A DNA stretch of 64,000 nucleotides from positions 496,001-560,000 of the forward strand of contig NZ_FNIQ01000002.1 in the NCBI RefSeq assembly GCF_900104025.1. Reading direction: 5' to 3'. The notes below the pieces were generated by a model. It was not told the origin of the DNA. It did not search any database and worked only from the letters and a program-made list of their open reading frames with translations. The position numbers were made by a program, and so were the translations under genes. This DNA is from Geodermatophilus sp. DSM 45219. GTDB lineage: Bacteria > Actinomycetota > Actinomycetes > Mycobacteriales > Geodermatophilaceae. Every line of letters starts with the position of its first letter. Position 1 is the first letter of the stretch. Below, piece after piece: positions 41,688 through 50,318 of this stretch.

Positions 41688-43130
41688 TTAGCCGAACAGC
41701 ACCTCGGTAGTGGCGGGGACCATCTGCTTGGCGCGCACCGGGCCTACTCTGCCAATCGGGTGCAGCACGATCTGAGCAATCAGCAGTTCCAGGATCTCGC
41801 GGCGCTCCTCAAAACTACCCTCCCGCCAGGCTGCCAGAACGTCCTCGGCACCCAATGGCGACCCGGTGACCTCGAAGTCGCGGAGCTGAGCATCCAGGGT
41901 GGTGACCTTGTTTCGCATCGACCGCAGGATCGGGACGAAGTCCACCGAGTCGATGTCCCCGGCGGCGTACTGCTCCCGCAGGGTGGCGATGCGCGCCTCC
42001 GCAGCCTCCCGTTCTGCCGAGAGGCGCGCGAACTCCTGTGCTTCGGCGGTGGTTCCTTCGGCCGGGTCGAGGGGGCGCACATCGGCCAACCTGGCATCGA
42101 CTACCGCGAAGACGTATGCCTCCAGAGCCGCCAGGTTGCGCGAGACGCGTCCGCAGCCGTGCCCGGTCCCCTTGTCGCACTGCACAACGGACTTCGGCAG
42201 CGGCGCCCCGTCTTCGCCCCGGAACACATGCACGATCATCCGGTGCCCGCAGACGCCGCAGTAGGCCAGTCCGGACAGGAGGTTCTCTCGCCCCTTGTAT
42301 TGTGCCCGCGAGAGACTAGATCGGTCAGAGATGGCGGCACACATCCGTTCCCAGGTGTCGCGGTCCAGGATGGCATCGAAGCTGCCTTCACCGAGGATCT
42401 CGCCCTTGTAGGAGACGAGGCCGGCATTTCGGGGACGCATGAGGGTGTAGCGGACGGTGGTGCGGAACCACTTCTCCCCGCGAATCGGCTTGGTGCCGTT
42501 CTCCATCCACACCCGCGCTACTTCGTTGAGGCTGGCCCCGTCCAGGATGAGCTTGGCCGCCAGGCGGATGGCCTCTGCCTCGTCCGGCTTGACTATCTCC
42601 CCGCCCTTTTCGAAGCCGAAGGATCGGCCCACCGGGGATGGCCGGTTGTGGGTGTCCCGGCGCTGCTGGAAGGCTCGGGAGACCCGTTCTCCGATGCGCT
42701 CCGCCTCCGCTGCGTCCTGGGCGGCGAGGATGCGCCCGATCATGCGCCCGTCTGCGGTGGTGAGGTCGGCGCTACCGGAGGCGACGGTGGCCAGTCGGAC
42801 GCCGGTGTCCTCGACCAGCTTGATGACCGTCTCGTACTCAGCGGGGCGCCGGGTCAGTCGGGAGTTGGAGTAGTACAAGATCCCGTCAACCTCGCCCGCT
42901 CCCACTGCGGCCAGCAGCCGGTCGAACGCCGGTCGGCGCTTGCGGCTCTTGGTCGAGGCGGAGATGTCGTTGTCCACGAACACCGGGTCGATCTCGGGGT
43001 GCAGGGTCCAGCCCAGCCGCTCGGCCAGGGCACGGCAGTCCTCGACCTGGCGGGTGACGCCGTGCTCGCGGCCTTCCTTGTCGTCGCTGATGCGGGCGTA
43101 GATGGCGGCTCGTACCGGTCGCTCTGCCAT
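41688..43130 (-). CDS. int: Large serine integrase
   Basis: ATG at 43130 follows GGGGGAG and gives 480 residues. The catalytic domain begins AAIYARISDDKEG, with the nucleophile Ser at about residue 15, then EDCRALAERLGW, RPAFDRLLAAV and GRMIGRILAAQDAAEAERIG. A recombinase domain follows (NEVARVWMENG, GLVSYKGEILG). The zinc ribbon has AYCGVCGHRM and VQCDKGTGHGCGRVS, and a coiled coil (EFARLSAEREAAEARI) lies near the end. It joins attP and attB in the crotonase gene. Its frame is open upstream through attR into the host gene. Confidence 0.95.
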   Translation of the reverse strand: MAERPVRAAIYARISDDKEGREHGVTRQVEDCRALAERLGWTLHPEIDPVFVDNDISASTKSRKRRPAFDRLLAAVGAGEVDGILYYSNSRLTRRPAEYETVIKLVEDTGVRLATVASGSADLTTADGRMIGRILAAQDAAEAERIGERVSRAFQQRRDTHNRPSPVGRSFGFEKGGEIVKPDEAEAIRLAAKLILDGASLNEVARVWMENGTKPIRGEKWFRTTVRYTLMRPRNAGLVSYKGEILGEGSFDAILDRDTWERMCAAISDRSSLSRAQYKGRENLLSGLAYCGVCGHRMIVHVFRGEDGAPLPKSVVQCDKGTGHGCGRVSRNLAALEAYVFAVVDARLADVRPLDPAEGTTAEAQEFARLSAEREAAEARIATLREQYAAGDIDSVDFVPILRSMRNKVTTLDAQLRDFEVTGSPLGAEDVLAAWREGSFEERREILELLIAQIVLHPIGRVGPVRAKQMVPATTEVLFG

Positions 43131-43182
43131 GCTCGGACTCCCCCTGCGACGGCGGTGAGGTAGTCCACTGTACGTGTGAGAC

Positions 43183-43193
43183 GCCTTGAGGTC
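43183..43193. repeat. attR core
   Basis: Exact copy of GCCTTGAGGTC at 2909-2919. Phage sequence is to the left and crotonase codons to the right. The phage arm 43163-43182 and the reverse complement of 2917-2936 match at 13 of 20 positions, giving an attP dyad around an 8-bp centre. Confidence 0.88.
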
Positions 43194-43397
43194 CATGCCG
43201 GCGGAGAAGGTGCCGCCGGCTCCGGTGAGCACGCCGACGCGCAACCCGTCGTCGGCGTCGAGCTCGTCGACCGCCGCGGCGACCGCCTCGGCGACGGCGC
43301 GGGTGAGCGCGTTGCGCGCCTGCGGCCGGTCGATCGTGATCACCAGGACGGCGTCCCGCCGCTCGACCCGCACCTCCTCGCCCACGAGCCCGCTCAC
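43183..43397 (-). pseudogene. Crotonase 5' fragment, fused in frame to the phage integrase
   Basis: GTG at 43397 overlaps the CoA-transferase stop as GTGA. The fragment encodes the crotonase N-terminus: VRVERRDAVLVITIDRPQAR, NALTRAVAEAVAAAVDELDA and GGTFSAGMDLKA. After the core the frame continues through 17 phage codons into the integrase ATG with no stop, making a 569-codon open frame (41688-43397). The rest of the crotonase is at 2347-2919. Enzyme activity is lost in this cell line unless the phage excises. Confidence 0.92.
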
Positions 43398-44563
43398 GTC
43401 TGCTCCTCCCCGTCCGCCTGGACGACGGCCCCGGACGCCAGCAGCCCGGCCAGCTCGTCGTCGCCGAAGCCCCACGCCGCCAGCGCCGCGCGGGTGTGCT
43501 GCCCGGGCCTGCCCGGTGCCCCGCGGACCGCGCCCGGGGTGCGGGAGAACCGCGGCGCCGGCGCGGGCTCCGGGTGCCCGTCGCGCTCGGTGAAGGTGCC
43601 GCGGGCGGCGAGGTGCGGGTGGTGCGGCGCCTCGGTCAGCCCGAGCACCGGCGTCACGCAGGCGTCGGTGCCGGCGAAGGCGTCGGCCCACTCGTCGCGG
43701 GTGCGGCCGGCGAGGACCGCGGCGATCCGCGCGCGCTGCTCGGGCCACCGGGCGACGTCCAGCTGCCCGCCGTGCTCGGCGGGGTCGATGCGCAGGCCCG
43801 CCAGCAGCTGGGCGTGGAACTGCGGCTCGATCGCGCCGACGGCGACGTGCCGGCCGTCGGCGCAGGCGTAGACGCCGTAGAAGGGGGCGGCGCCGTCGAG
43901 CAGGTTGGCCGCGCGGCGGTCGGTCCACCGGCCGGCCGCCAGCAGGCCGTGGACCATCGTCACCAGCGAGCTCGCGCCGTCCACCATGGCCGCGTCGACG
44001 ACCTGGCCGCGCCCGCTGGTCTGCCGCTCCAGCAGCGCGGCGAGCACGCCGACGACGAGGAACAGCGACCCGCCGCCGAAGTCCGCGCCGATGTTGAGCG
44101 GGGGCACCGGCGTCTCCGCCGTCCCGATGGCGTGCAGGGCGCCGGTGAGGCCGAGGTAGTTGATGTCGTGCCCGGCGCGGTCGGCGAGCGGCCCGTCCTG
44201 CCCCCAGCCGGTCATCCGCGCGTAGACCAGCCGCGGGTTGCGGGCCAGGCAGTCGTCGGGGCCGACGCCGAGCCGCTCGGTGACGCCCGGGCGCAGCCCC
44301 TCGACCAGCACGTCGGCGGACCCGGCCAGCCGCAGGACGACGTCCCGGCCGGCCGGGCTCTTGAGGTCCACGGCGACCGACGGCCGGCTGCGGTTCAGCG
44401 CGTCCCGCTCCGGCGGCACCAGCTGCGTGCCGCCGCCGGGACGGTCGACCCGGACGACGTCGGCGCCCAGCTCGGCCAGCAGCAGGCAGGCGTAGGGCGC
44501 GGGACCGAGCCCGGCCAGCTCGACGACGCGGATCCCCGCCAGGGGGCCGGTGGGCGGCAGCAC
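43394..44563 (-). CDS. CaiB/BaiF family CoA-transferase (alpha-methylacyl-CoA racemase-like)
   Basis: GTG at 44563 gives 389 residues, normal for the family. The class III CoA-transferase motifs are seen: [75 protein letters not shown] with HDINY, where the Asp is catalytic in relatives. [15 protein letters not shown] leads the C-terminal half. It is translationally coupled to the crotonase, suggesting a small acyl-CoA pathway. Racemase versus CoA-transferase cannot be decided by sequence. Confidence 0.88.
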   Translation of the reverse strand: MLPPTGPLAGIRVVELAGLGPAPYACLLLAELGADVVRVDRPGGGTQLVPPERDALNRSRPSVAVDLKSPAGRDVVLRLAGSADVLVEGLRPGVTERLGVGPDDCLARNPRLVYARMTGWGQDGPLADRAGHDINYLGLTGALHAIGTAETPVPPLNIGADFGGGSLFLVVGVLAALLERQTSGRGQVVDAAMVDGASSLVTMVHGLLAAGRWTDRRAANLLDGAAPFYGVYACADGRHVAVGAIEPQFHAQLLAGLRIDPAEHGGQLDVARWPEQRARIAAVLAGRTRDEWADAFAGTDACVTPVLGLTEAPHHPHLAARGTFTERDGHPEPAPAPRFSRTPGAVRGAPGRPGQHTRAALAAWGFGDDELAGLLASGAVVQADGEEQT

Positions 44564-44636
44564 CGTCGCACCGTAACCCCGCGTGCCCGGACGCCGACGA
44601 CGCCCGCCCGGCCGGCCCGTCCGGGTCGCGGGGAGC

Positions 44637-45875
44637 TCAGGCGGCCGCGTCGCTGCCCGGCGCGGGTTCGGCCTGGAAGTCCGCCTGCCACAGGTCGGGG
44701 CCGAACACCTCGTACTGGATGTCCCGGGGCGGGACGCCGCGCGCGACGAGGGCGCTGCGCACGGCCTGCATGAACGGCAGCGGCCCGCACAGGTAGTAGG
44801 CCGCCCCGTCGGGGAGCTCCACACGGTCGAGGTCCATGGTCCCGGCGTGCACCCCGTCGACCGGCAGCTCGCTCTGGCCGCCGGACTCGTACCAGACGTG
44901 CACGCTCCCCCTCGGCAGGGCGCGGAGGTCGGCGAGCACCTGCCGGCGCAGGGCGAACGACGCCTCGTCGGCGTCGGCGTGCAGCAGGGTGATCGGCAGC
45001 CCGGAGCCGGCCTGCCGCAGGTGGGACAGCATGCCGGCCATCGGGGTGACGCCGATGCCGGCGCTGACGAACACGGCCGGCCGGGAGTCGTCGAGCACCA
45101 CGTCACCGAAGGGCAGCGACATGGTCAGGGTGTCCCCGACCTGCACGCGGTCGCAGAGGTGGTTGGAGACCTCGCCGTCGGGCTGGTCGCCGCCGCGGAC
45201 CCGCTTGACCGAGAACTGCCGGTGCTCGCCGTCGTCGGCGGCCGTCAGGCTGTACTGCCGCGGCTGGTGGACCCCGTCGGGCATCTGCACCTTCACGGTG
45301 ACGTACTGGCCGGGCAGGGAGGTCTTGACCAGCCGGTCGTCGATCCGCGCCAACCGGAACGTGACCACGTCGTCGTTCTCGGCGACCTTCTCCGCCACCC
45401 GCCAGTCGCGCCACACCGTCTCGGGGCGCACCCCCCGGGCGCTGTACAGGCCCCGCTCCTGGTGGATGAGGGCGTAGGCCATCAGCCAGTACACCTCGTC
45501 CCAGGCGGCGGCGACCTCCGGGGTGACCGCGTCGCCGAGCACGTCGGCGATCGCCCAGAACAGGTGCTCGTGGACCACCTGGTACTGGTCGGGCCGGATC
45601 CCGAGCGAGGCGTGCTTGTGCGCGATCCGGTTCAGCAGCTGCTCGGGCAGCTGCTCCGGGGTCTGCACCAGGGTGCTGGCGAAGGCGGCCACCGACCCGG
45701 CCAGCGCGACCTGCTGGGTGCCCTCGGCCTGGTTGCCGCGGTTGAACACCCCGTCGATCAGCTCGGGATGGGCGTCGAACAGGTGCCGGTAGAACCGCTG
45801 CGCGATCTCGCCGATGTGGTCGGCCACCACGGGCAGCGTCGCCTCCACCACCGGGCGGGCACGGTCGGACAGCAT
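44637..45875 (-). CDS. hmp: Flavohemoglobin (nitric oxide dioxygenase), Hmp type
   Basis: ATG at 45875 follows GGAGAGGA and gives 412 residues. The globin domain (1-140) has [20 protein letters not shown] and [20 protein letters not shown] with the proximal His. The FAD domain carries GQYVTVKVQ and RQYSLT; the NAD domain has [12 protein letters not shown] and YLCGPLPFM. Hmp converts NO and O2 to nitrate using NADH. The 94-nt gap from the DivIVA-like gene suggests the same transcript. Confidence 0.93.
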   Translation of the reverse strand: MLSDRARPVVEATLPVVADHIGEIAQRFYRHLFDAHPELIDGVFNRGNQAEGTQQVALAGSVAAFASTLVQTPEQLPEQLLNRIAHKHASLGIRPDQYQVVHEHLFWAIADVLGDAVTPEVAAAWDEVYWLMAYALIHQERGLYSARGVRPETVWRDWRVAEKVAENDDVVTFRLARIDDRLVKTSLPGQYVTVKVQMPDGVHQPRQYSLTAADDGEHRQFSVKRVRGGDQPDGEVSNHLCDRVQVGDTLTMSLPFGDVVLDDSRPAVFVSAGIGVTPMAGMLSHLRQAGSGLPITLLHADADEASFALRRQVLADLRALPRGSVHVWYESGGQSELPVDGVHAGTMDLDRVELPDGAAYYLCGPLPFMQAVRSALVARGVPPRDIQYEVFGPDLWQADFQAEPAPGSDAAA

Positions 45876-45969
45876 GCAGGCTTCCTCTCCTCGTCGTCGT
45901 CGCGGCCGCGGGAGTCCCCTGCCCGCGGCCGTCGGTGCGTCGCCGGCCCGGACGGCCCGGCGCGAGCCG

Positions 45970-46728
45970 TCACCGCACCGAACGCCCGACCCCGCTCTGC
46001 TGGCCGGATCCGGCACCCTCGTCGCCGCCGCCGTTGTCGTCGCGCGGCGCCTCCAGTGCCACGTTCGGCGCCGGGGCCCGGGAGCTCCCGGCCGGGATCC
46101 CCCGCGGTGCCGACGGCGGCAGTGCCCCCGGGTGCGCCCGGCCCCACTCGGTCTCGACGTCGACGAGCAGCGCCTCGAGGTAGGCGCGCAGCTGCGTCCG
46201 GCACGCCTGGCCGAAGGCCTTGAGGTAGGCCACCTGCTCCTCGAGCTCCTGGGTGCTGCGCGGTGGGGCGTCGACCGTGGCAGGACGCTCCCCGGCGGTC
46301 ATCCGGGCCGCGGCCTCCTGCGCGGCCTGGATGATGGCGCCGGCGTTCTCCCGCGCCCGTCGCACCTGCTCCTCGTACTGCGCCCGCGCGTCGGCGGTCA
46401 TCTGCCGGCTGAAGTCCTCGGCCTCGGCGACGTAGCTGTCGGCGGTCTGCTGCGCGGTGGCCAGGATGCGCACGGCCTGGTCGCTCGGCGCCTCCGGCAC
46501 GGGCGCACCGGCGACCTCCTCCTGCAGGGCGCGCACCTGATCGCGGAGCTCCGCCTTGTCCGCGTGCAGCCGGGCCAGCTCGTCGGCCACCCGGTCCAGG
46601 AAGCGGTCGACCTCGACGTCGTTGTACCCGGGCCGCAGCATGGTGGCGCGCGGCAGCTGCACGCTGCGCACGTCGCGGGGGCTCATCCGCCGCTCGACGC
46701 GCTCCGGCTGGTGGGGCTGGATGCTCAT
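45970..46728 (-). CDS. DivIVA-domain coiled-coil protein
   Basis: The 252-residue protein starts with the DivIVA/Wag31 membrane-binding segment (SPRDVRSVQLPRATMLRPGY, NDVEVDRFLDRVADELARLH) and continues as coiled coil to about residue 180 (DFSRQMTADARAQYEEQVRR). The tail is Pro/Gly-rich. Its ATG overlaps the flavohemoglobin stop as ATGA. A polarity-type scaffold between two flavohemoglobins is unusual; it may place or cluster these enzymes at membrane curvature. Confidence 0.85.
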   Translation of the reverse strand: MSIQPHQPERVERRMSPRDVRSVQLPRATMLRPGYNDVEVDRFLDRVADELARLHADKAELRDQVRALQEEVAGAPVPEAPSDQAVRILATAQQTADSYVAEAEDFSRQMTADARAQYEEQVRRARENAGAIIQAAQEAAARMTAGERPATVDAPPRSTQELEEQVAYLKAFGQACRTQLRAYLEALLVDVETEWGRAHPGALPPSAPRGIPAGSSRAPAPNVALEAPRDDNGGGDEGAGSGQQSGVGRSVR

Positions 46729-47864
46729 TCGGTGACCTCTCCGTCAAGGCTGGGACCCAGCCGGCTGGGCGCGAAGACCTCGCTGCGGATCCGTTCGGGG
46801 CGGACGCCGGCCTGCACCAGCCGCGTCGTCGTGTCCTGGACCATCGCGGCCGGCCCGGCGACGTAGACGTCCCGGCTCGACCAGGGACCGTGCCGGACGA
46901 CGACCTCCCCGACGTCGCCCTGCTCCAGCGGTGACAGGTCGTCGGCCGAGACGGCGAAGGTCACCGTCAGCCACGCGTGCTCCTCCGCCAGGCGCTCGAG
47001 GTCGGCCCGGTCGTAGATGCGCTCCTCGGTGCGGGAGCCGACGAACAGGTCGACCCGCCGCGGCGGCCCGATCCGGGCGACGTGGTCGACCACCGCCTTG
47101 AGCGGGGCCAGCCCGGTGCCGCCGGCGACCAGCAGCAGGTCGCGGTCGGACTCCGCGTCGAAGGCGATGTGGCCCACCGGTGGCCCCAGGTGCAGCACGT
47201 CGCCCTTGCCCACCCGGCGGACGAGGGCGGCACCGACCGGTCCGCCGTCGTAGGCCCGGACGTGGATCTCCACCAGTCCGTCCGGGCGCGGGGCGTTGGC
47301 CGGCGAGTAGTAGCGCCACAGCTTGGGCCGCACGTCGGTCTCCAGCGAGACCGACTGGCCGGCCTCGTAGGGGAACTCCGGCTCGGGCCGCAGCCACAGG
47401 ACCGCGGTGTCGATGGTCCGGCGCTCGTGCCCCACGACCTCGGCGTCCCACCACGGCGGCTGGCCGGAGGCCTCCTCGGCCGCCTCCACCATCACCTGGG
47501 CGACCAGCCCGTAGGCCGTCGTCCAGCTCTGCTCCAGTGCGGCGTCCCACTCGTCGTCGAAGTGCCGGAGCGTGGCGATCAGGCTGGCGCCGACGGCCGG
47601 GTAGTGCTCGGCGACGGTCCCGAACTTGCGGTGGTCGCGGCCCAGCGCCTGCAGGATCGGCACCAGGCGGTCGAGGTCGTCCACGTAGGCCACCACGTCG
47701 CCGAGTGCCTGGAAGAGCCGGTCGCGCTGGTGGGCCATCGACACGGGGAAGAGTCGCCGCGTCTCGGGGTGGCTCAGGAACAGGTGCGAGTAGAAGTACA
47801 GCGGCGCCTCGTCGCCGGCCGCTGCCGCCTTGGCGAAGCTCGCCCGCATGGCAGGGATGTCCAT
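46725..47864 (-). CDS. Globin-FAD/NAD reductase, type II flavohemoglobin-like
   Basis: GGAGG lies 5 nt before ATG at 47864. The 379 residues have a globin domain (LYFYSHLFLSHPETRRLFPV, ALGRDHRKFGTVAEHY with a proximal His) and a reductase domain with LWRYYSPANAPRPDGLVEIH, PVGHIAFDAESDRDLLLVAG, GGTGLAPLKAVVDH and VYVAGPAAMVQ. Compared with Hmp, the globin and FAD motifs differ, as in mycobacterial type II flavohemoglobins, for which electron donors other than NADH were proposed. It leads the operon. Confidence 0.85.
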   Translation of the reverse strand: MDIPAMRASFAKAAAAGDEAPLYFYSHLFLSHPETRRLFPVSMAHQRDRLFQALGDVVAYVDDLDRLVPILQALGRDHRKFGTVAEHYPAVGASLIATLRHFDDEWDAALEQSWTTAYGLVAQVMVEAAEEASGQPPWWDAEVVGHERRTIDTAVLWLRPEPEFPYEAGQSVSLETDVRPKLWRYYSPANAPRPDGLVEIHVRAYDGGPVGAALVRRVGKGDVLHLGPPVGHIAFDAESDRDLLLVAGGTGLAPLKAVVDHVARIGPPRRVDLFVGSRTEERIYDRADLERLAEEHAWLTVTFAVSADDLSPLEQGDVGEVVVRHGPWSSRDVYVAGPAAMVQDTTTRLVQAGVRPERIRSEVFAPSRLGPSLDGEVTE

Positions 47865-48023
47865 CAGCACCTCCGTCCCCCGTGCTGCTCGACGTCCGCT
47901 CGACCCCCGACCGTGCTCTACGGCCGGTGACCGAGTCGTGGCTCAGGAACGACCGTATCGACCGCCGGGCGCGATCGCGATCCGGCCCCCCGTGGACACC
48001 GACGACGCCCTACGGTCGGCCGG

Positions 48024-48479
48024 GTGAGCGACGAGCGCTGGTTCGACGACTACGTCCCGGGCACGACGTCCGAGCACGGACCGCTGCGGGTTACGGAGGA
48101 CGACGTCGTCGACTTCGGCCGCCGGTTCGACCCGCAGCCGTTCCACGTCGACGCCGAGGCGGCCGCGGCGGGACCGTTCGGTGGGCTGATCGCCAGCGGC
48201 TGGCACACGTGCGCGCTGGTGATGCGGCTGCTCGCCGACGAGTACCTCTCCCCCGTCTCCAGCCTCGGCTCCCCCGGCATCGACGAGCTCCGCTGGGTGG
48301 CGCCGGTGCGCCCCGGTGACGAGCTCACGCTGCGGACGACGGTCGCCGAGGCCCGGCCGTCCCGCTCCAGACCCGACCGCGGGCTGGTGCGCACCGCCAT
48401 CACGCTGCTGCGCCAGGACGGCGCCGTCGTGCTGACCATGACCGCGATGAACCTGGTCCGGGTCCGACCGCCCGGCTGA
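48024..48479 (+). CDS. MaoC-like (R)-specific enoyl-CoA hydratase
   Basis: GTG at 48024. The 151-residue hot-dog protein has RFDPQPFHVDAEAAAAGPFG followed by GLIASGWHTCALVMRLLADE, the hydratase-2 motif with the Asp and His needed for water addition. ELRWVAPVRPGDEL is also conserved. It is divergent from the flavohemoglobin operon. Its 3' end overlaps the next minus-strand gene by 80 nt. Substrate is an acyl-CoA of unknown type. Confidence 0.85.
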   Translation: MSDERWFDDYVPGTTSEHGPLRVTEDDVVDFGRRFDPQPFHVDAEAAAAGPFGGLIASGWHTCALVMRLLADEYLSPVSSLGSPGIDELRWVAPVRPGDELTLRTTVAEARPSRSRPDRGLVRTAITLLRQDGAVVLTMTAMNLVRVRPPG

Positions 48480-48855
48480 GGATCCAGCCGCGGCGCCCCA
48501 GCGGCTGGGCCGCCCAGTCCGCGACGGCCCGCGCCGCGCGCCGCCAGACCGGCTCGGCCAGCCGCGCCTCCAGGCCGGCGAGCCGGTGCTCGAGCGCGGC
48601 CAGCCGCACCGTCTCCCCCGCCGCGACCGCGGCCGGACGGTCGGCCGCGAGCCGGGCGAGGCCCTCGGTGAGCGCACCCACCAGGTCCGCGGCCTCGTCC
48701 GGTCGCAGTTTCACCGTCCCCACGCAGAGGTCGTCGCGCCACATGCTCAGGTTGAGCAGGCCGACCTCGTCGTGGGTGGCCACGCGGACCGCGCGGGCCC
48801 GGTCGCGGGCGTCCCACACCCAGCGTCCGCGGGCCGGGAGGGGCAGCACCGTCAT
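48400..48855 (-). CDS. Hypothetical actinobacterial protein, 151 aa
   Basis: The N-terminal 80 residues look conserved and coding: LPARGRWVWDARDRARAVRV, THDEVGLLNLSMWRDDLCVG and GTVKLRPDEAADLVGALTEG. The C-terminus (GPGPGSSRSWSARRRRPG) is low complexity and lies over the MaoC gene, so the true end may be shared by chance. Known only as a hypothetical protein type; no function. Confidence 0.6.
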   Translation of the reverse strand: MTVLPLPARGRWVWDARDRARAVRVATHDEVGLLNLSMWRDDLCVGTVKLRPDEAADLVGALTEGLARLAADRPAAVAAGETVRLAALEHRLAGLEARLAEPVWRRAARAVADWAAQPLGRRGWILSRAVGPGPGSSRSWSARRRRPGAAA

Positions 48856-48876
48856 CGCCGGAGGGTAGCCGGGCAG

Positions 48877-48931
48877 GCCCCCTGCAGGGTCCCCTCGCGA
48901 GCTCGCGGGTGACGGGGGCAGGGCTCCCTCA
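48877..48931. repeat. Dispersed intergenic repeat, copy 1
   Basis: The element has CCCCCTGCAGGGTCCC, a variable GCGAG centre and GGGGGCAGGG-x-TCC-TCAC at the end. A second copy is at 61294-61350. Both end on the stop codon of a minus-strand dehydrogenase. The arms can fold, so it may be a REP-like terminator element. Confidence 0.7.
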
Positions 48932-50047
48932 CTCGAAGAGGACCAGCCCCCGGATGTTCGTCCCGGCCTTCATGTCGTCGTACCCCTGGGCGACCTGGTC
49001 GAGGGTGTAGGTGCGGGTGACGAGGGCGTCGAGCTCCAGCGTGCCCGCCGCGTACTGGGCAAGCAGGTTCGGGATGTCCCACCGCGGGTTGCAGCCGCCG
49101 AACAGCGCCCCCTGGAGCCGTTTCTGGAAGACCGTGAACATGGTGGTGTTGATCGGGATGCCGCCCTGCCGCATCCCGCCGGTCCCGGTGAGCACGACCG
49201 TGCCGCCCTTGCGGATCGAGTCGACCGCCTCGGCGATGTGGTTCCCGTCCACGACCCCGACGGTCACGATGGTCGCGTCGGCGCCCTGGCCCTGCGTGAG
49301 CGACCGGGCGATGGCGGTGCCCTCGGCCATCGTCGCGGCCGTGTGCGTCGCCCCGAAGCGCACGGCGGTCTCCCGCTTGAACTCCACCGGGTCGACGGCG
49401 ATCACCGCACGGGCCCCGATGGCGCAGGCGGCCTGCACGCTGTTGGTGCCGACCCCGCCGACGCCCATCACGACCACCACGTCACCGGCCCGGGCGTCGG
49501 ACATGCGGGTGACCGACCCCCACCCCGTGGCGACCCCGCAGCTGACCAGCACGGCCCGCTCCAGTGGCACGTCGGGGTCGATCTTCACCGCCGACCGGAC
49601 GTCGACGACCGTGTGCCGGCTCAGCGCCGAGACCCCGTGCGCCTGGACCACCGGGCGGCCCCGGTGGCTCATCCGGAAGCTGGTGGGGTCGTCGAGCCGC
49701 GCGCCGGTGAAGAGCCGCCCGCCGAGGTCGCAGAGGTTCTGCTGCCCGGTCGAGCACATCCGGCACTCGCCGCAGACCGCCGTGAAGCACAGCACCACGT
49801 GGTCGCCCTCGGCCCACCCCGGCGTGTCCGGGCCGACCTCGACGACGACCCCCGCCCCCTCGTGGCCGCCCGCTATGGGCAGCCGGAACGCCGGGGAGTC
49901 GCCGACGGCCACGTGGTCGTCGGTGTGGCAGAGCCCGGCGGCGACCATGCGGACCAGCAGCTCACCCCGCCGGGGGCCGTCCAGGTCGACCTCGGTCGGT
50001 TCGTACCGGCCGGGCTGGGAGTGCAGGAGTGCGCTGACGGTCTTCAC
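48929..50047 (-). CDS. NDMA-dependent-type zinc alcohol dehydrogenase
   Basis: GTG at 50047 follows AGGAAC, giving 372 residues. Catalytic zinc ligands are in AAGLCHTDDHVAVGD and GGHEGAGVVVEVGPD; the structural zinc loop is CGECRMCSTGQQNLC. The cofactor fold has GVGGVGTNSVQAACAIGARA. The sequence GRLFTGARLDDPTSFRMS is typical of the actinobacterial NDMA/mycothiol-type family, in which NAD stays bound and the natural electron acceptor can be mycofactocin. It is monocistronic with a 270-bp leader that shows a repeat of ACTCCCAGGC but no clear promoter. Confidence 0.88.
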   Translation of the reverse strand: MKTVSALLHSQPGRYEPTEVDLDGPRRGELLVRMVAAGLCHTDDHVAVGDSPAFRLPIAGGHEGAGVVVEVGPDTPGWAEGDHVVLCFTAVCGECRMCSTGQQNLCDLGGRLFTGARLDDPTSFRMSHRGRPVVQAHGVSALSRHTVVDVRSAVKIDPDVPLERAVLVSCGVATGWGSVTRMSDARAGDVVVVMGVGGVGTNSVQAACAIGARAVIAVDPVEFKRETAVRFGATHTAATMAEGTAIARSLTQGQGADATIVTVGVVDGNHIAEAVDSIRKGGTVVLTGTGGMRQGGIPINTTMFTVFQKRLQGALFGGCNPRWDIPNLLAQYAAGTLELDALVTRTYTLDQVAQGYDDMKAGTNIRGLVLFE

Positions 50048-50318
50048 GGCTGTTCCTCGTCTCCTCGGCGTCCGAGGTCTCGCGGTCCCCGGGGAGGGCG
50101 CCCACCTGGCTGAGGCGAGGTGGTGCGGACGTGCTCGTGCGTGCTCCCACGTCGCCGCGGCCCCGGGACCGGGGGCTCGGGGCCGTCGGGCGGCGTGGAG
50201 GAGGAACGGACCGTGTTCACGGCGAACTCCCAGGCAGTTCATAGCGGACTCCCAGGCTCGGTGTCACCGGCAACCCCAGGTGCCCCGTCCCCGTCGCGAC
50301 GCCGGGCCGGACCCCAGG

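Larger units (their letters stand above)
2909..43193. mobile_element. Complete-looking siphovirus prophage integrated in a crotonase gene
   Basis: About 40.3 kb bounded by an 11-bp direct repeat. It has modules for integration, replication (Prim-Pol, DUF3987 helicase), packaging (HNH, TerS, TerL), head (portal, MuF, scaffold, capsid), connectors, a long tail (major tail protein, gpG/gpT, 1281-residue tape measure) and fibres, nearly all on the minus strand with many 1-4 nt overlaps. Base composition is lower in GC than the flanking host. No morphogenesis gene looks broken. A dedicated endolysin and a CI-like repressor were not recognised, so inducibility is uncertain. Confidence 0.95.
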
